From Margaritifera margaritifera (taxonomy: Eukaryota; Mollusca; Bivalvia; Unionida; Margaritiferidae): a stretch of DNA of 64,000 nt. Location: NCBI GenBank assembly GCA_029931535.1, contig JAQPZY010001500.1, positions 1 through 64,000 on the forward strand. Reading direction: 5' to 3'. A program made the translations under genes and the position numbers. This document shows, in pieces, positions 12,879 through 25,794 of the stretch. The notes beneath the pieces are model-generated. The model was not told the DNA's origin. It made no database searches and worked only from the letters and a program-made list of their open reading frames with translations. The stretch's first letter is position 1. Each line of letters begins with the position of its first letter.

Positions 12879-13254
12879 ATAATAAAGTCTAGAAAGACAG
12901 AAGATATCATATAGAAGAAAGAAGAAATATATGCTATTCATGCTGTTATAAATAAAGAATAAATAATGTTTTACTCTTTATTATGTTCTCTCTTCTTTTT
13001 TCTTATTTACATACAATTTCATTTAAATACAATATTATTGATTTTGGTTCATTACAGTGTTACAAACTTCATGAAAGAAGGCTTTCACAATACACAATTT
13101 TTATGTGTGCTTAAAAATGACAGGTTTTCTTTTTATAAATATTATGGGGGAATTAAATATAGGTTAACAAAGTTATACCAAATTTATATTTTTCAAATTA
13201 AATTTGGTAAATGAATACTACTTTTTGTATTATCAGGGTGCAATAAAATTAATT
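12879..13254. other. AT-rich spacer
   Basis: Very AT-rich sequence between the gypsy LTR and a 25-bp tandem array. An 82-codon plus-strand frame is low-complexity in Phe, Tyr and Leu and is not considered a gene. Confidence 0.3.
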
Positions 13255-13950
13255 CTTTTTACTTATATGGAGACTTGTACTTTTTACTTATATGGAGACT
13301 TGTACTTTTTACTTATATGGAGACTTGTACTTTTTACTTATATGGAGACTTGTACTTTTTACTTATATGGAGACTTGTACTTTTTACTTATATGGAGACT
13401 TGTACTTTTTACTTATATGGAGACTTGTACTTTTTACTTATATGGAGACTTGTACTTTTTACTTATATGGAGACTTGTACTTTTAACTTATATGGAGACT
13501 TGTACTTTTTACTTATATGGAGTCTTGTACTTTTAACTTATATGGAGTCTTGTACTTTTTACTTATATGGAGACTTGTACATTTTACTTATATGGAGACT
13601 TGTACTTTTTACTTATATGGAGACTTGTGCTTTTTACTTATATGGAGACTTGTACTGTTTACTTATATGGAGACTTGTACTTTTTACTTATATGGAGACT
13701 TGTACTTTTTACTTATATGGAGACTTGTACTTTTTACTTATATGGAGACTTGTACTGTTTACTTATATGGAGTCTTGTACTTTTAACTTATATGGAGTCT
13801 TGTACTTTTTACTTATATGGAGTCTTGTACTTTTTACTTATATGGAGACTTGTACTTTTTACTTATATGGAGACTTGTACTTTTTACTTATATGGAGACT
13901 TGTACTGTTTACTTATATGGAGACTTGTAATGTTTACTTATATGGAGACT
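13255..13950 (+). repeat. 25-bp minisatellite, about 28 copies
   Basis: The unit is five T followed by ACTTATATGGAGACTTGTAC, repeating every 25 bp with few point variants (GAGACT/GAGTCT, CTTTTT/CTTTTA/CTGTTT). Because 25 is not a multiple of three and the unit has no stop in any forward frame, long open frames appear in all three (up to 228 codons). They encode a 25-residue periodic, strongly hydrophobic peptide. I read these frames as a by-product of the array, not as a gene. Confidence 0.9.
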
Positions 13951-14279
13951 CTAAAAACTAGGTTTCTAGAGCTTCCATAATCTGGGCAAGTGAAAATCTG
14001 GGAATCTAAAATTTGGTTTAATAATAAATACTGAAATCCTGTCAAACATAGGTATAAATGATACTAAAGAAATATATCAGATATTTGGACAATTAATTAT
14101 ATTTAGCAATATTATTTCTTAGAAATTTTATGTATAAGTCTGAATTTCTCTATGACTCAAAATCTGGACAATTCCAAAGTCTGGACAAACCCAAAATCTG
14201 GAATTATAATAAATTATCAAAACTCTCAAATTAACAATTTCAAAAATGATTTTACCCGATTTAAATTCTGATGTATTTC
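13951..14279. other. AT-rich spacer with short 'aatctgg' repeats
   Basis: Several loose copies of 'aaatctgg(a)' occur (13980-14200). No gene or mobile element end was seen. Confidence 0.3.
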
Positions 14280-15180
14280 CAAACTTTGATTCAGGGCCGA
14301 AATTTATATCTCAAGAGGAGCAGATGACTGATGACGCAAGTGTTGTCTGTCTAAAATATGGACTGACTGGGTCCTACTAATTACTTTCTGGACCCTTGGG
14401 GAACCTTGGATATTTGCACAAAGATACTTAATGGCGACAACCAAGGTTCTCTGATATCGGTGTTAGAAACGGGAACACTAACACCTCATGCTCAGTAACA
14501 AAGAATGATTGGAACAATGGCGCCTGGTGACCAATAACAGATCTTTCGTGACTGTCATCTGACACACTACCTTGGAACAGTGCCCAGTGACCCAGTGCTC
14601 TGTGACTGGGCAATGACTTACTGGAGGGAGTCAGTTTAGGGAACTGAACTCTGACGAACGAAATCTTGCTTGAATTTGAGATCTACTAGAGCAAACAATG
14701 ACTGCACTACGCTTGCATCGGAAAGGTGGGGCTGGTGACTTGCCTAAGCCATGAAGTACCTAAGTTCCCTCCTTCATAAATTTCCCCTTTGTGGAAGTGG
14801 ATGACTTCCTAACTCTGAACACCTCTCTCAATGAATTGGGTGATTTATGTTCACCAGGAAGTGCCTTTGCCACCGGCAACTTCCGTATATCGGAAGTGCC
14901 TTAGCCACCTTATGGAATCAGGTGACTTCAGTACACTGGGAAGTGCCATCAATGAAGCAGGTGACTTCCATACACCAGGAAGTGCCGTAATCACAGGCGA
15001 CTTCTGTACATTAGGAAGTGCCATAGCCCCCTCATGGGAATGGAGGGGTTCTTCCTGAGCAGAAGAGGAAAAAGCATGACCCTTCTTCCTGGCCCTAAAG
15101 GTAAGGCGACTTTCCTCCAAATTCCAAACAACAAATGGAGCCTCAAACAATAAATGAGGCAACCATGAGTACACATTCTA
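14280..15180 (-). other. GC-richer block with a 13-residue repeat peptide; possible retroelement gag relic
   Basis: Base composition is much more GC-rich than the flanks, like the DIRS-like blocks at 2.6-3.9 kb and 61.7-64 kb. A minus-strand frame (15174-14851) encodes three or four imperfect repeats around 'ALPxVxKSPxS(L/I)' (about 14900-15040), matching direct repeats of 'ggtgacttc...ggaagtgcc' in the DNA. There is no recognisable domain. It could be a gag-type relic of a DIRS-like element, or an unrelated repeat. The assignment is weak. Confidence 0.3.
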
Positions 15181-16362
15181 TGCATGCAAAACAGGTGGTG
15201 TGAGTGTTCCACAGTCTTTTTGTGCCCAAATTTACTGTGCCAATTGACTAATGGTTTATCCTTGTTTCTAAAAACAAATGAATATTCAATGACTTCGTTC
15301 ATAAGTTTTTTGTACTGATTGGAATGTATTAAACTTAGCAACTAAATGTTTGTGAAATACCTAAACCAAATATTTGTGAGAAACAAGTTTTTCTTGGTCG
15401 TATCTTCTTGTTGAAATGGCAGATATAAACTTAAGCAGTGAACTCATGTCAGTATAGTATTTTTAGTCCATAGCCTCATTTCAAAGTTCGAAGTTTGCTC
15501 TAAGTTTCCTCTATTTTGGTGAAACCTTGATAATAATTAACTGAATTGATTCAGAGAATGGCATATTCCCATTTATATTACAGAAAATCTTTCAACTGTA
15601 ATATTAAACTTTTCAAATGACTGCAACTGCGGGATACTGAGCACATGTTTACAAATGGTGGACACACGATCACACTGAATGAACGAGTGTACTAGATTGA
15701 ACTGTGCAGTTGCCTTAATCCTACAATCACACTAGTAGTCGACTTCGTATTTATTTTCCAGATTCATTTTGTCAGCTGTGTAAGTGATAGTTACAAATGT
15801 AAATACCTGACTTTGGCCACATTGAGTATCTTAATCAGGTTTATTGTTAAAGACGTTATTCTGCAGTAAAGGGGGTGAAGTCAAAAGGCGTCATTGTGCA
15901 GTAACGGGTTAAGCAAAAAATTGTAAAGAAGCCAGCAGAATAAAAACAAATATCGCCACATTTCTCATCTTCCTTATTTCATTAATTGCATGGACAATGC
16001 AATCAAGTTACAGACTGCTTGAACATTTTTATTCTCATTTTTGTATCAACTCTTTTACTTACAGCAACTACATGTGCTTTCATTTCTTAAAGGACAATCT
16101 CTCAAATTTACAGAGCTAACTATTCTCATAGACTTTTTTGCTCAAAAAGGTGAATTTGGCATATTTAATATGTTAATGCATTTTAGCTGGCAAGTCTTTG
16201 AAAAGTTAAACGAATAGTGTGCATCTTAAAAAGAACATCCTTCACTGGCCACTGTAGTTCAGCTGACACGACATGTTGTAGTGAGCAACCACCATTACAT
16301 AACATTTATACTGCTATGACTTTCTGGTAAGGGTAATAAAACTTAATCTGTATACCTAACAT
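15181..16362. other. Unassigned sequence
   Basis: No convincing coding frame, terminal repeat or RNA gene was seen. A near-duplicated phrase about the 'ttattctgcagtaa' / 'cattgtgcagtaacggg' motif occurs at 15855-15910. Confidence 0.3.
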
Positions 16363-16622
16363 GGACAAATAACAATCATGATGGTCCTAAAGTAATAAGA
16401 ATCATGATGGCCCAAGAGTAATAACAATCATGGTGGCCCTAAAATAATAACAATCATGATGGCCCTAAAGTAATAACAATCATGGTGGACTAAAGTAATA
16501 ACAATCATGATGGCCCTAAAGTAATTACAATCACGATGGCCCTAAAGTAATAACAATCATGATGGCCCTAAAGTAATAACAATCATGGTGGCCCGAAAGT
16601 AATAACAATCATGATGGTCCTA
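16363..16622. repeat. 26-bp tandem repeat, about 10 copies
   Basis: The unit 'aataacaatcatgatggccc' plus 'taaagt' repeats with small variants (gatgg/ggtgg, ccctaa/cccgaa). No open frame of interest. Confidence 0.85.
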
Positions 16623-16858
16623 CAATTATCAGGTTTCTGTTTACAAATCATTTACTTGCATAATTTCAGATGTAACAGTATGCATGCTGATTCACTGAAG
16701 TCACATTTATATGCATGAAAAATCAATTCACGATCGAGAGTAAATAAATATCATATCTTGCATGCAATAAAAAATTTCCAAATACTAAGCTACTAAGATG
16801 TTTCATGTATGTTCCATTACTGTCCTCTCTGTAATACTATTTAATATACTTGATGACC

Positions 16859-17187
16859 GTGAAGTTGTGACTCCTGGAAAGATCAGAAAAATCATCTGTC
16901 AGGTCAACTACTGGGTCTCCTACTGGCTCTCTGCATATCCTTTCGATACCAATAGCTTCCCTTTACTGTAGGAATATGAACAAAAAGTCGACAATTTGAA
17001 GGAAAGTAAATACAATGATGGAGATTGCTCTTTAAGTCTCCATGTCTCAATGCTCTCATGAAGATCTTTTGGTTAACAATCGTAAATCTGGATCGTTTGG
17101 TTTTAGTTTGTTTGAAGGTGGAGGCAATGACAGTCTGCAGTAAGGATACGAACTCATGCTCTGGCATTTGTTGTAATCTTGTGCTAT
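16859..17187 (-). CDS. Candidate host exon(s), unidentified protein with a SUMO-interaction-like motif
   Basis: A minus-strand frame opens just after a splice-acceptor-like sequence (TTCTCCAG|, exon start 17187). It encodes about 95 residues with ordinary composition, including 'EHEFVSLLQTVIAS', 'SRFTIVNQKIFMRALRHGDL' and 'HIPTVKGSYWYRKD', ending at a stop at 16904. A second acceptor-like stretch (TTTTTGTTCATATTCCTACAG, near 16965-16985) precedes another frame encoding 'EPVGDPVVDLTDDFSD', which runs to a stop near 16844. 'VVDLTDD' resembles a SUMO-interacting motif. It may be a terminal exon of the same minus-strand gene as the 28-35 kb exons or of another gene. Its start phase does not follow directly from the 28001-28333 exon, so at least one exon would lie between. 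Confidence 0.4.
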
Positions 17188-17530
17188 CTGGAGAACTGAT
17201 AACAAAAAAAGGAGATAAAGATTAAATGTTATGACTTCAAACATTTTTAAGTAAACAAAGGGGGAAAAATGACTGATGTGAATTAAAAAATTGCCAAATA
17301 TACGTACTGCAAAAATTAATGTCTTAAAAAAATAGTGTCATTGACAGGTAGATCATGAATGGTCCAACATGCTCTTTCTGTACTACCTGCCAGAACACTA
17401 TACACAGAATCAGTAAGCACTCGAGAGTATGTTTTGTTTTTTTCTTGCAAAAAAAAGTATGCATAATATATGAATGAACAGTTTCAAATTACAAAACAAA
17501 TATCTTGTCTATGAGTAAAGCAAGGAGCAG

Positions 17531-18118
17531 AAACAAATCACTTAATGTGTACTTATTCCATTACCATTACCATTACAAACAGATCACTTAATGTGTACTT
17601 ACTCCATTACAATTACCATTACAAACAGATCACTTAATGTGTACTTATTCCATTACCATTACAAACAGATCACTTAATGTGTACTTATTCCATTACCATT
17701 ACCATTACAAACAAATCACTTAATGTGTACTTATTCCATTACCATTACCATTACAAACAGATCACTTAATGTGTACTTATTCCATTACCATTACCATTAC
17801 AAACAAATCACTTAATGTGTGCTTATTCCATTACCATTACCATTACAAACAGATCACTTAATGTGTACTTATTCCATTACCATTACCATTACAAACAGAT
17901 CACTTAATGTGTACTTATTCCATTACCATTACCATTACAAACAGATCACTTAATGTGTACTTATTCCATTACGATTACCATTACAAACAGATCACTTAAT
18001 GTGTACTTATTCCATTACGATTACCATTACAAACAGATCACTTAATGGGTACTTATTCCATTACCATTACCATTACAAACAGATCACTTAATGGGTACTT
18101 ATTCCATTACCATTAGTA
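17531..18118. repeat. Tandem array, about 46-bp unit, 12-13 copies
   Basis: The unit is 'acagatcacttaatgtgtac' followed by 'ttattcc' and a variable number of 'attacc' hexamers (a nested microsatellite), so copy length varies by about 6 bp. No unique spacers separate the copies, so it is not CRISPR-like. Confidence 0.85.
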
Positions 18119-18399
18119 ATACTGCATAGCTGCTATTTTGGCAGATGTAAAATTTAGTGATTTTAATTAGCATAAGGGATTTTAATCTAAGCTAGTAATA
18201 TTTTAACACTTCTGGTCTTCAAGAGGTGACAAATTTTGATACAATTAAATTTTGTGATTCCAACCTGAGACCACTAAAGTACCAAATGTTCTAAACCACT
18301 TGACAACTGCTTTTACAGCATTTCAAGTCAACACCATCAGACAATTATGTTATGTCTTGTGACACAGTAACAAAGGCAAACAGGATCAGAAGCTGACTA

Positions 18400-19290
18400 A
18401 GGATGTACATGTATATTAAGTCTCTAAGCTTTACAATCTCAGCAGACTATCTGATCATATAATCATAATGTAGTCCAAATTTACACAAAGGAAAAAAGTA
18501 TTAAAAAAAACAAAAAAACAACAAAACAACGATAGGTTAGGAATTGAGCCCCAGAGAGCCCCAGTGATGAAAACATTTTGAACCACATAAGATCACTAGA
18601 TTACTGCAATGAAATACCCCAATGTTTACCTACCTGGTATATACAGTCTGTCTGATAGCTTTTTCATGTAAGCCTATAAATTGTTAAAACAGCTTGTTTC
18701 TATTTGCCCACAGCTAACTTGATCAAATGCCTTTCAGAAATAGTCATTTTAAACTTGCCTAAATTAGAATGTACAATCATGTACATTAACTTCTTTAATC
18801 TTTAAAATATCAACAGACTATCTGACCAGAAAATCATAAAATTACTTCAAAGTGTAATCTGTGATACCAAATTTTTACATAAAGCAAACAAAGAAAAAAG
18901 AGAGACATTAGGAATATGGTTCAAAGAAAGGTGAACCACACAAGGTCATAAGATTACATCATTGAAATGCCATTATTTTTTTTTATTTTTTTTTTTTACA
19001 TATATACAGTTTGTCTGATAGAATTTTCATGTAAGCCTTATATACAGTATGGTCACTATGGAACTATGATGGGACACACTTTCTTTTTAATTCCAAACAA
19101 ACAAATTCAGGTTGTGAAACTTGGTGTAAATACAAATTATGTGATTTCAAACACGAAAATAGTGTTTTTCTGTGAGAAAGATTAACATGACCCCAGCTGT
19201 CTGATCCATGTTTTGTGGAATTTCATGTAAAGATTAACATGACCTCAGCTGTCTGATCCATGTTTTGTGGAGTTTCAATGTAAGAATTAA
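18400..19290. repeat. Diverged tandem duplication (about 360 bp) plus a 52-bp doublet
   Basis: 18400-18690 and 18765-19045 share in order 'cagactatctga', 'aatcataa', 'cacaaggtcataagattac' / 'cacataagatcactagatta', 'tatacagt.tgtctgatag' and 'catgtaagcc'. Just after, 'attaacatgacc.cagctgtc' with 'tgatccatgttttgtgga' occurs twice at about 19184 and 19231. No gene seen. One of the copies has a long T run at 18975-18998. Confidence 0.6.
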
Positions 19291-19300
19291 CTTTCACCAC

Positions 19301-19636
19301 GTGTCTCATAAGTCGAGTCATTAACACATTGGTTCAAGTGTCTCATAAGTCGAGTCATTAACACATTGGTTCAAGTGTCTCATAAGTCGAGTCATTAACA
19401 CATTGGTTCAAGTGTCTCATAAGTCGAGTCATTAACACATTGGTTCAAGTGTCTCACAAGTCGAGTCATTTACACATTGGTTCAAGTGTCTCATAAGTCA
19501 AGTCATCAACACATTGGTTCAAGTGTCTCATAAGTCAAGTCATTAACACATTGGTTCAAGTGTCTCATAAATCGAGTCATTAACACATTGGTTCAAGTGT
19601 CTCATAAATTGAGTCATTAACACATTGGTTCAAGTG
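19301..19636. repeat. 37-bp tandem repeat, 9 copies
   Basis: The unit 'gtgtctcataagtcgagtca' + 'ttaacacattggttcaa' starts at 19301, 19338, 19375 and so on every 37 bp to about 19597, nearly identical in the first four copies and slightly varied after. Head-to-tail without spacers. Confidence 0.9.
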
Positions 19637-20552
19637 CTGTACAAATCTTGATTGGTGGATGATCTTATAATTCCTACACAATTTATATTTCATTATTTCA
19701 GCAGTTATTTGTCAACGCACAACACTACACAACGACAGGATACGAATTGTTCAAACTTAGCTAAAGTTAATCCCCTTTTACATGTCACAACATTTTCATT
19801 TAGATGAAGAGATAATAAAATATATAATGATTCAGATATGGATCTTATTTCATACTGTGTAATTTTTGTTGAGAACAGAGCGTGAAATTATGACACGTAC
19901 ATTTGCTATATGTGCATGTACTTGCACAGAATGTTAAACTAGTCCTGATGTTCATGCCACGTCTTCAGATTGTCTTACATAATCAACAATAAACAATACA
20001 CATGTATATTGTCTTACATAATCAACAATACACATGTATATTGTCTTATATAATCAACAATACACATGTATAAACAAAGGTGAAGAAATTGTGTCCGTGA
20101 GTAAAATTGAGAGAGGGAAAGTGAGAGATAAAATCAGTAAAATCCACACATGAACATCCACATACAAATTATCAGTGTACATAATAGATGAAGCTATTGT
20201 GATTTAATGTGCGATCATCAAATTAAATAATCAAGCACTGTTGAAAACCTGTAAACAGTTGAGTCGTTGACATCGGTTCAGTTCCTTTTGAAACTGCAAA
20301 GTTTATTTCTGAACATTATACAAAGTCACAGCATGAAAGAAAAATAAACTTAATTTAGTCAATCTTTCCACCATACTCACTTTTATGGTACCATCAAATC
20401 TCTAATTAGTGCAAAGATGAACACTCGAAACTCTTCATCACCTTGAAATCCTCGAATGAACTATCTTAGAGCATCAAAGTTAGCAATTACAAGTTAATAC
20501 TGTATTCCACTGTCCAATGATTTAAAAAACAAACTTTGCATTTTTCTATTTA
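19637..20552. other. Unassigned, with a short triplicated motif
   Basis: At 19972-20070 'attgtctta(c/t)ataatcaacaat' with 'acacatgtata' recurs three times. Otherwise there is no gene or element end. Confidence 0.35.
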
Positions 20553-20785
20553 ATGTGTGTATATGTCTGCATGAGTTCGAGTCTTGGCTCGACTAACGTG
20601 GGTATGTGAGAAGCTTGCTGTGATAGCTCCCCATGGGTTGGTGGTTCTTCCCGGGTTCTTCCTCCACCAAATATACTGGCTGCCATGTATAGCCTATCAT
20701 GTGCTGAAAAATGGTGTTAAACCACACAAAACCAAACCAAACTAAGTCTACTTCCAGTTCATTGCTCAAAAAAAAAAAAAAAAAA
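20553..20785 (+). mobile_element. tRNA-headed SINE, 5'-truncated copy
   Basis: It shares a long body with 25795-26037: 'gtatgtgagaagcttgc', 'ggttggtggttcttcc.ggg', 'ttcttcctccacca', 'atactggctgccatgtata', 'cctatcatgtgctgaaa'. The head holds a B-box-like GAGTTCGAGTC, and the copy ends in an A run (20769-20785). No coding content. SINE class is inferred from the polymerase III box and tail. Confidence 0.6.
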
Positions 20786-21289
20786 GATATCTGACACAGG
20801 CTCTGGGTAAGTAGTTTAAAAACAGCACCTGCCCAGACTCAAATTCCACTTGCCCAAATGGACCATATTTTTTACTATTATTTATTTACTATTATTTTCA
20901 CAAAGTGTTGAAATTACTATAATTTAAATAAACCTGAGTGAAATCAACGATTACATAGCTCACTTCTTCTTTCACTAATCTCCAGTAGCCATTGTAAATA
21001 TCATGCAGAAAATAGATCTAAATTAGTGATCTTGGCACCTTTTCTAACTAATCTTTTATTTTTACATTTGAACTTGCAATCATTTTAAAATTTAAAATTG
21101 GAATTTTTAGTTGGCACTACATAGTCAGTATTGTGCTGACATACTGTCAAACCACCTACCTACCTACCTGCTAACCCACCTACCCATCTACTAACCTACC
21201 TATTGTGACAGGTCATAAAAGACATTAAAGAATAAAAAAGAAAATTATTTTCTTTCATATAAAAGTTGGGGTATTAAGTTGATAACAAG
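20786..21289. other. Unassigned, with a (CTAC)n-like microsatellite
   Basis: At about 21153-21202 a degenerate 'cctaccta' microsatellite is present. The remainder is AT-rich with no gene. Confidence 0.35.
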
Positions 21290-23110
21290 AGTCCATCAAA
21301 GGGACTGATGCTCTACTGTCTTAAGAGAATTTCCAGGAATTCAAGATCAGACCATTTCTTTTTTTCAACTGCTGAGTGTTGAAACCATCTCTGATATTTT
21401 TGAGTGATATAATTTTCAAATGAGCAACTGTGGCAGCCATACTGGATGTAAGATTGGCACCATTTTCATTTAGGACTAACTAGACATCATTAGGAGACTT
21501 TTGTTGAAAATCCCATGTTGATGACCATCCATTCAGGTGAATTAGAGACAAGATTTTTCAATATGCTCATTGTGGCAGTCATATTTGAGGTCATATTGGC
21601 ACTATTTTCATTCAGGACCAACTAGATATCATAATTAGTCTTCTGGTGCAAACCCCATGTTGATATGACTTTCCATTTAGGAGTAGCAATAACATGATTT
21701 TCCTAATAGCTGCCATGCTAGCAACATTGGATTTCAGAAAGTCACCATTTTTATTTGGTTCCAGCTAAAAATCATAAGAATTCTAGTGAAAACCTAATTT
21801 TGATATGACTCTCCATCTAGGATTAGTGATAAGATTTCAAGATGGCCGTTGTGGTGGCCATATGGACTATCAGATTGACAAAATTTTAATTTAGGTTCTG
21901 CTCAACAGTTATTATGTACTTCTGAGAGAGGGACCGTTATAAGGTGAAGCTGTTTACATTGGCAACATGCATAATGGAGAGATTGTTGGCAAAACTCTAT
22001 GCTACTTTTATGTACTGTGACTGAAATTTCTTGAATGTGGTAATTATGATAAATATGCACTATCTAAAGCAGACAGCCGATCAAAATGGCTGTTCCCATG
22101 TGCTAAAAAAATGAATTTTGCCAGAGTAGGCAATACCAACTTTTGAAAGAGCAATAAAATATATAAGGAGTAAAAAAGTTATTGGCTCATTTTTTTTTCA
22201 ATTTACCTTTAAAGCTCAGGAAGTGAAAATGACCAAGCGGAGCTAGCAGTCTTTTGAGATGTGCACATCTGAAATAAGACCAAGCTGTGTACTCAAAAAC
22301 CCAAATTTTACCCGTCAGTTATACACCAAGGTATTTTTTAAATAACCAGAAAGGAAAACCTGAGAAATTCTTTTTCTTTAAAAATCAAACCCTATGCAAA
22401 GTACAAAATTGTAGAGCAGAACCTTAAGACCAACTAGACATTATAAAAAGTCTTTTAGAGAAAACCCCTATGTTGATATGGCCATCCATTCACGTGGAGT
22501 AACAATAACAAGATTTTCAAGATGGCTGCTGTGGTAGCCATTTTGGACATCAGACTGGTATCATTTTCATGTAGGACCAGCTAGACATCATAAAAAGTCC
22601 CTTAGTGAAAACCCCAGGAGGAGTAGCAATAACATGATTTTCAAGATGGTTGCTAAGGTGACCATATTGGATGTCCAAGTGGAACCTATGTGGATATGAC
22701 TTCCCATTCAGGAGGTGAAGCAATAACAAGATTTTCAAGATGGCTGCCATAGTGGTCATATTGGATGTCTGATCAGTATCATTTTTGTTTGGGACCAATC
22801 AGACATCAAATGAAATCGTTCAGTGAAACACCAATGTTGATATGACCATCCATCCAGGAGGAGTAGCGATAACAAGTTTTTCAAGATGGCCAATGTGGCA
22901 GCCATATTGGATGTCTGAGCTGCACCGCTTTCATTTTAGGACCAACTAGACCTTGTGATGAATGTATGTGTATACTTTCATTGCAATCCTCCAAGTAGTT
23001 TAGGAGTTGTGATAACAAACATCTTCTAGTGGACTGATGACAGATGATGAACAACAGGCCATTCCATAAGCTCTTGTGATCAATGACAAGTAGAGCTAAA
23101 AACAGATATT
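21290..23110 (+). repeat. Modular dispersed repeat, 'aagatggcygcc' module family
   Basis: At least eight diverged modules of roughly 130-150 bp each contain 'ttttcaagatggc(t/c)g', 'ggcagccatattggatgtc', 'accaactagacatcat' and 'gaaaaccccatgttgatatg' in the same order. The block ends in 'ccattccataagctctt' and 'agtagagctaaaaa' near 23060-23105. The same modules and the same end occur at 60540-60985, so this is a mobile family of composite structure. No protein is encoded; the 82-codon minus-strand frame at 22550-22798 is inside the modules. The superfamily is unknown. Confidence 0.65.
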
Positions 23111-24775
23111 GTTGCTTTGTATTACTTTTTAAAAATCATTATTCTTAAAATCTGCTTGGAAAGTGCTCCCCTAGAAGCCAGATTGTACTGGGTAAAAGTC
23201 ACACGCTTTGAGTAACCTTGGAGTGCCAGACATGGTTCATGCATCAATAATTGCCTTGATCAACCACCACAGGTAAGGCCTCACATGAAAGGCATGCAGC
23301 ATGCTATCACTCACTTAATTCCTATACTCATTCACAATGACAATGTACATTTAACCTGATGAGGGTAACATATCACAATATACAATGTATAGTCATTAAT
23401 ATGGAAAGTTTACCACTGATTAGACATATTTATTACTACTTCCAACTGCATTGGTCAGAAAAGGCCTTCTGAGTATGCTAGGATGTATATCAGTCTAGTA
23501 TGGATGAACCAATCTGATCATAAACACAAATACTTAACTCATATTAGTAGAGTTTAAAATATGGCTCATAATGGCCTTTTGTTTGAAGGGTACAACAATA
23601 ACAGAGATGCATCCAATTATCAAGTTTCATGATTGGAACACAAACAGCAGCGAAGAAATTAACTTTAAACACAATTTGAAGAGAGTCACTGAGCTTGAAA
23701 AATAGGTTACAGAGACCTGTTTTGACAAAATGGACATAGAACTTATCAAGATGCATCCATTCCCCAAGTTTCGTAATTCTAGGTAGGATAGCATACAAGT
23801 AAAATGCATAATACTCAAGTGGTCATGAGCTAAATGCAGAAACTTAACCAAAGCCAGTAAAAGGTGAAATAAAGGTCACAATAAGACTCCTGTGCTGTAA
23901 GAGTGTGGTTCTAGCATGAATAGTGCCAGAGAAATGAACATGAAAAGCAAAATTGAACCCAAGCCAGTGAAGTGTACAATATGGTCAATACTGACCTACT
24001 ACTGAAATGAGGGAGTACTTGTCAAGATGCATTCCAAAGTTTCATGATTCTATATAGAAGAGTATGCACAAAGCATACCAAAAACCTATGTGGTCATAAG
24101 CTAAATACAATAACTTAACCTAGGTCAGTAAAATGTTAAGTACAGGTCACAATGACCTTTTCTTGGTATGGGTGTAGTACTAAGAGAGATGAATACAATC
24201 ACCCAGTTTAAAGATTAAAGCATGAACACTAAAAATGTCATACTGAACCAAAGTGACTTAACATAAGCCAGTAAAATACTAGATGTAGATCAATCATCTT
24301 TATTTGTTGTAAGGTTGTGGTACTAATAAGGATGCATACAATCGCCTAGTTTGATGATTCTGGCATGAACAGTGCTTCAGATTGAATCCAAGGCAGTGAA
24401 GCATGAAATATGGGTCACAGTGACCTACTCTTGTGATAAGGATGCAGTATTCACCAAGATACATCCCCTCACCAAATTTCATGAATCGTGCTATAACAGT
24501 ATGTATACAGTGTGCTAAAAAGTAATTGGTTATGAGCTAAATGCAACAACTAAACCTAAACCAGTAAATGTGAAATATGTCACAGTAACATTTTCTTGTG
24601 GTAAGGGTGTGTACTAATAGAAACGCATACAATCATCCGGTTTGTTGATACTAGCTTAAACAGAGCTCGAGAAATAAATTTAAAACACACAATTTTACCA
24701 AGTCAGTAAAGAGTGAAATATAGGTCCCAGTGACCTACTTCTGTGACAAAGGTGAAGTACTCATCAAGATGCATA
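23111..24775 (+). repeat. Modular dispersed repeat, 'gatgcatcc' module family with AGGTCAnnnTGACCT palindromes
   Basis: From about 23560 roughly 170-bp modules recur with 'catcaagatgcatcc', 'aagtttcatgattctag', 'cagtaaaatgtgaaatatag' and 'ggtcacagtgacctac'. The array continues at 26038-27360 after an inserted LTR, microsatellite and SINE. Modules carry inverted half sites at 24144-24158 (perfect AGGTCA n3 TGACCT), 24412-24426 (one mismatch) and 24722-24736 (one mismatch). No coding region. The first 450 bp (23111-23560) is unassigned. Confidence 0.6.
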
Positions 24776-25641
24776 TGTTACAGAATTATATATCATTTTC
24801 CTTTTAATAATGGTATAGTTTATTAGTTTATGATCTCTGTTCTTAGTCTACACAGAAGTTGTCATGTGAGTATACATAAGGCAGGCTCAATCAATATCTC
24901 GAAACCTTAGTCATATCACGTGGTTTTAGAGCACAGGAAGAGGGTGAACTTCTGACCTAGATATGATGAGTAAACGTTTTGTTATTGATACAAATGTCAG
25001 TTTAGAAGTACTTTCAGCGCTATAACGCATAACCTAATTTCTGATTGGTTCGGAAAGGGTTGCAATGTTTCGAAATGTCCTGTTGTTTATCAAAGACACA
25101 ATGGGTTTTATTTTGTTTATGCGCAGTGGGAGACTATATAATAGGAAATAATCCTGTATTTAGGCATTCTTCATAGTTACATTGAATAGAGAGGTCATAA
25201 TGAATTTGATTCAGTTTGAGTGTGGGATATTATTCTTCAGAGATTAATTAATTAATACAGTGCATTTTGGATTAGTACGGTCTCTTCAACTTGATTATTA
25301 GACAGCTCCGTGGAATTATCGGAAACATTTCAAGAACTTGTGAGATTCCATATTCACAAGGATTACTTGGATATAATTAATTCTTATTAACACATTAGTA
25401 CAGTACAGGTTATTTCATTCGGAATACTACATTCGGAATATTTGGATTGACTTCCAGATCAGTGAACTTTAGAAGAATTAAGGACTTTTAAGGATATTCT
25501 ATACTGTAAGTTATTTTTAATTCTTTCACTTTGATTGTTTATTAAATTATTTTAATATTTCAGGAAAATAAAGATTTGTATTTTAAATCTTGAAAGCTTG
25601 TTTGAATCTTTTCTTTTGTTACATTACCCCTAGTCATAACA
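24776..25641 (+). repeat. LTR (866 bp) in plus orientation, probably solo
   Basis: It starts TGTTACAGAATTATATATC and ends CATAACA, matching the 10523-11388 LTR end to end in the opposite orientation and with the same length. A TATA-like 'actatataatag' lies near 25133. The flanks CATA / CATC agree at three of four bases, which may be an aged 4-bp duplication. No internal retroelement sequence is attached. Confidence 0.7.
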
Positions 25642-25675
25642 CATCTCTCTCACCAACTCTCTCTCTGTATCTATC

Positions 25676-25794
<119 letters not shown>

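Noticed and set aside
13204..13980. Long open frames (up to 228 codons) on the plus strand
   Set aside because: Entirely made of the 25-bp tandem unit, present in all three forward frames at once; not a gene.
17531..19636. Regularly spaced direct repeats resembling a CRISPR array
   Set aside because: The copies are head-to-tail minisatellites without unique spacers, in an animal genome, with no cas-like genes.
22550..24482. Minus-strand frames of 60-84 codons
   Set aside because: They lie within the modular dispersed repeats and recur only because the modules recur.
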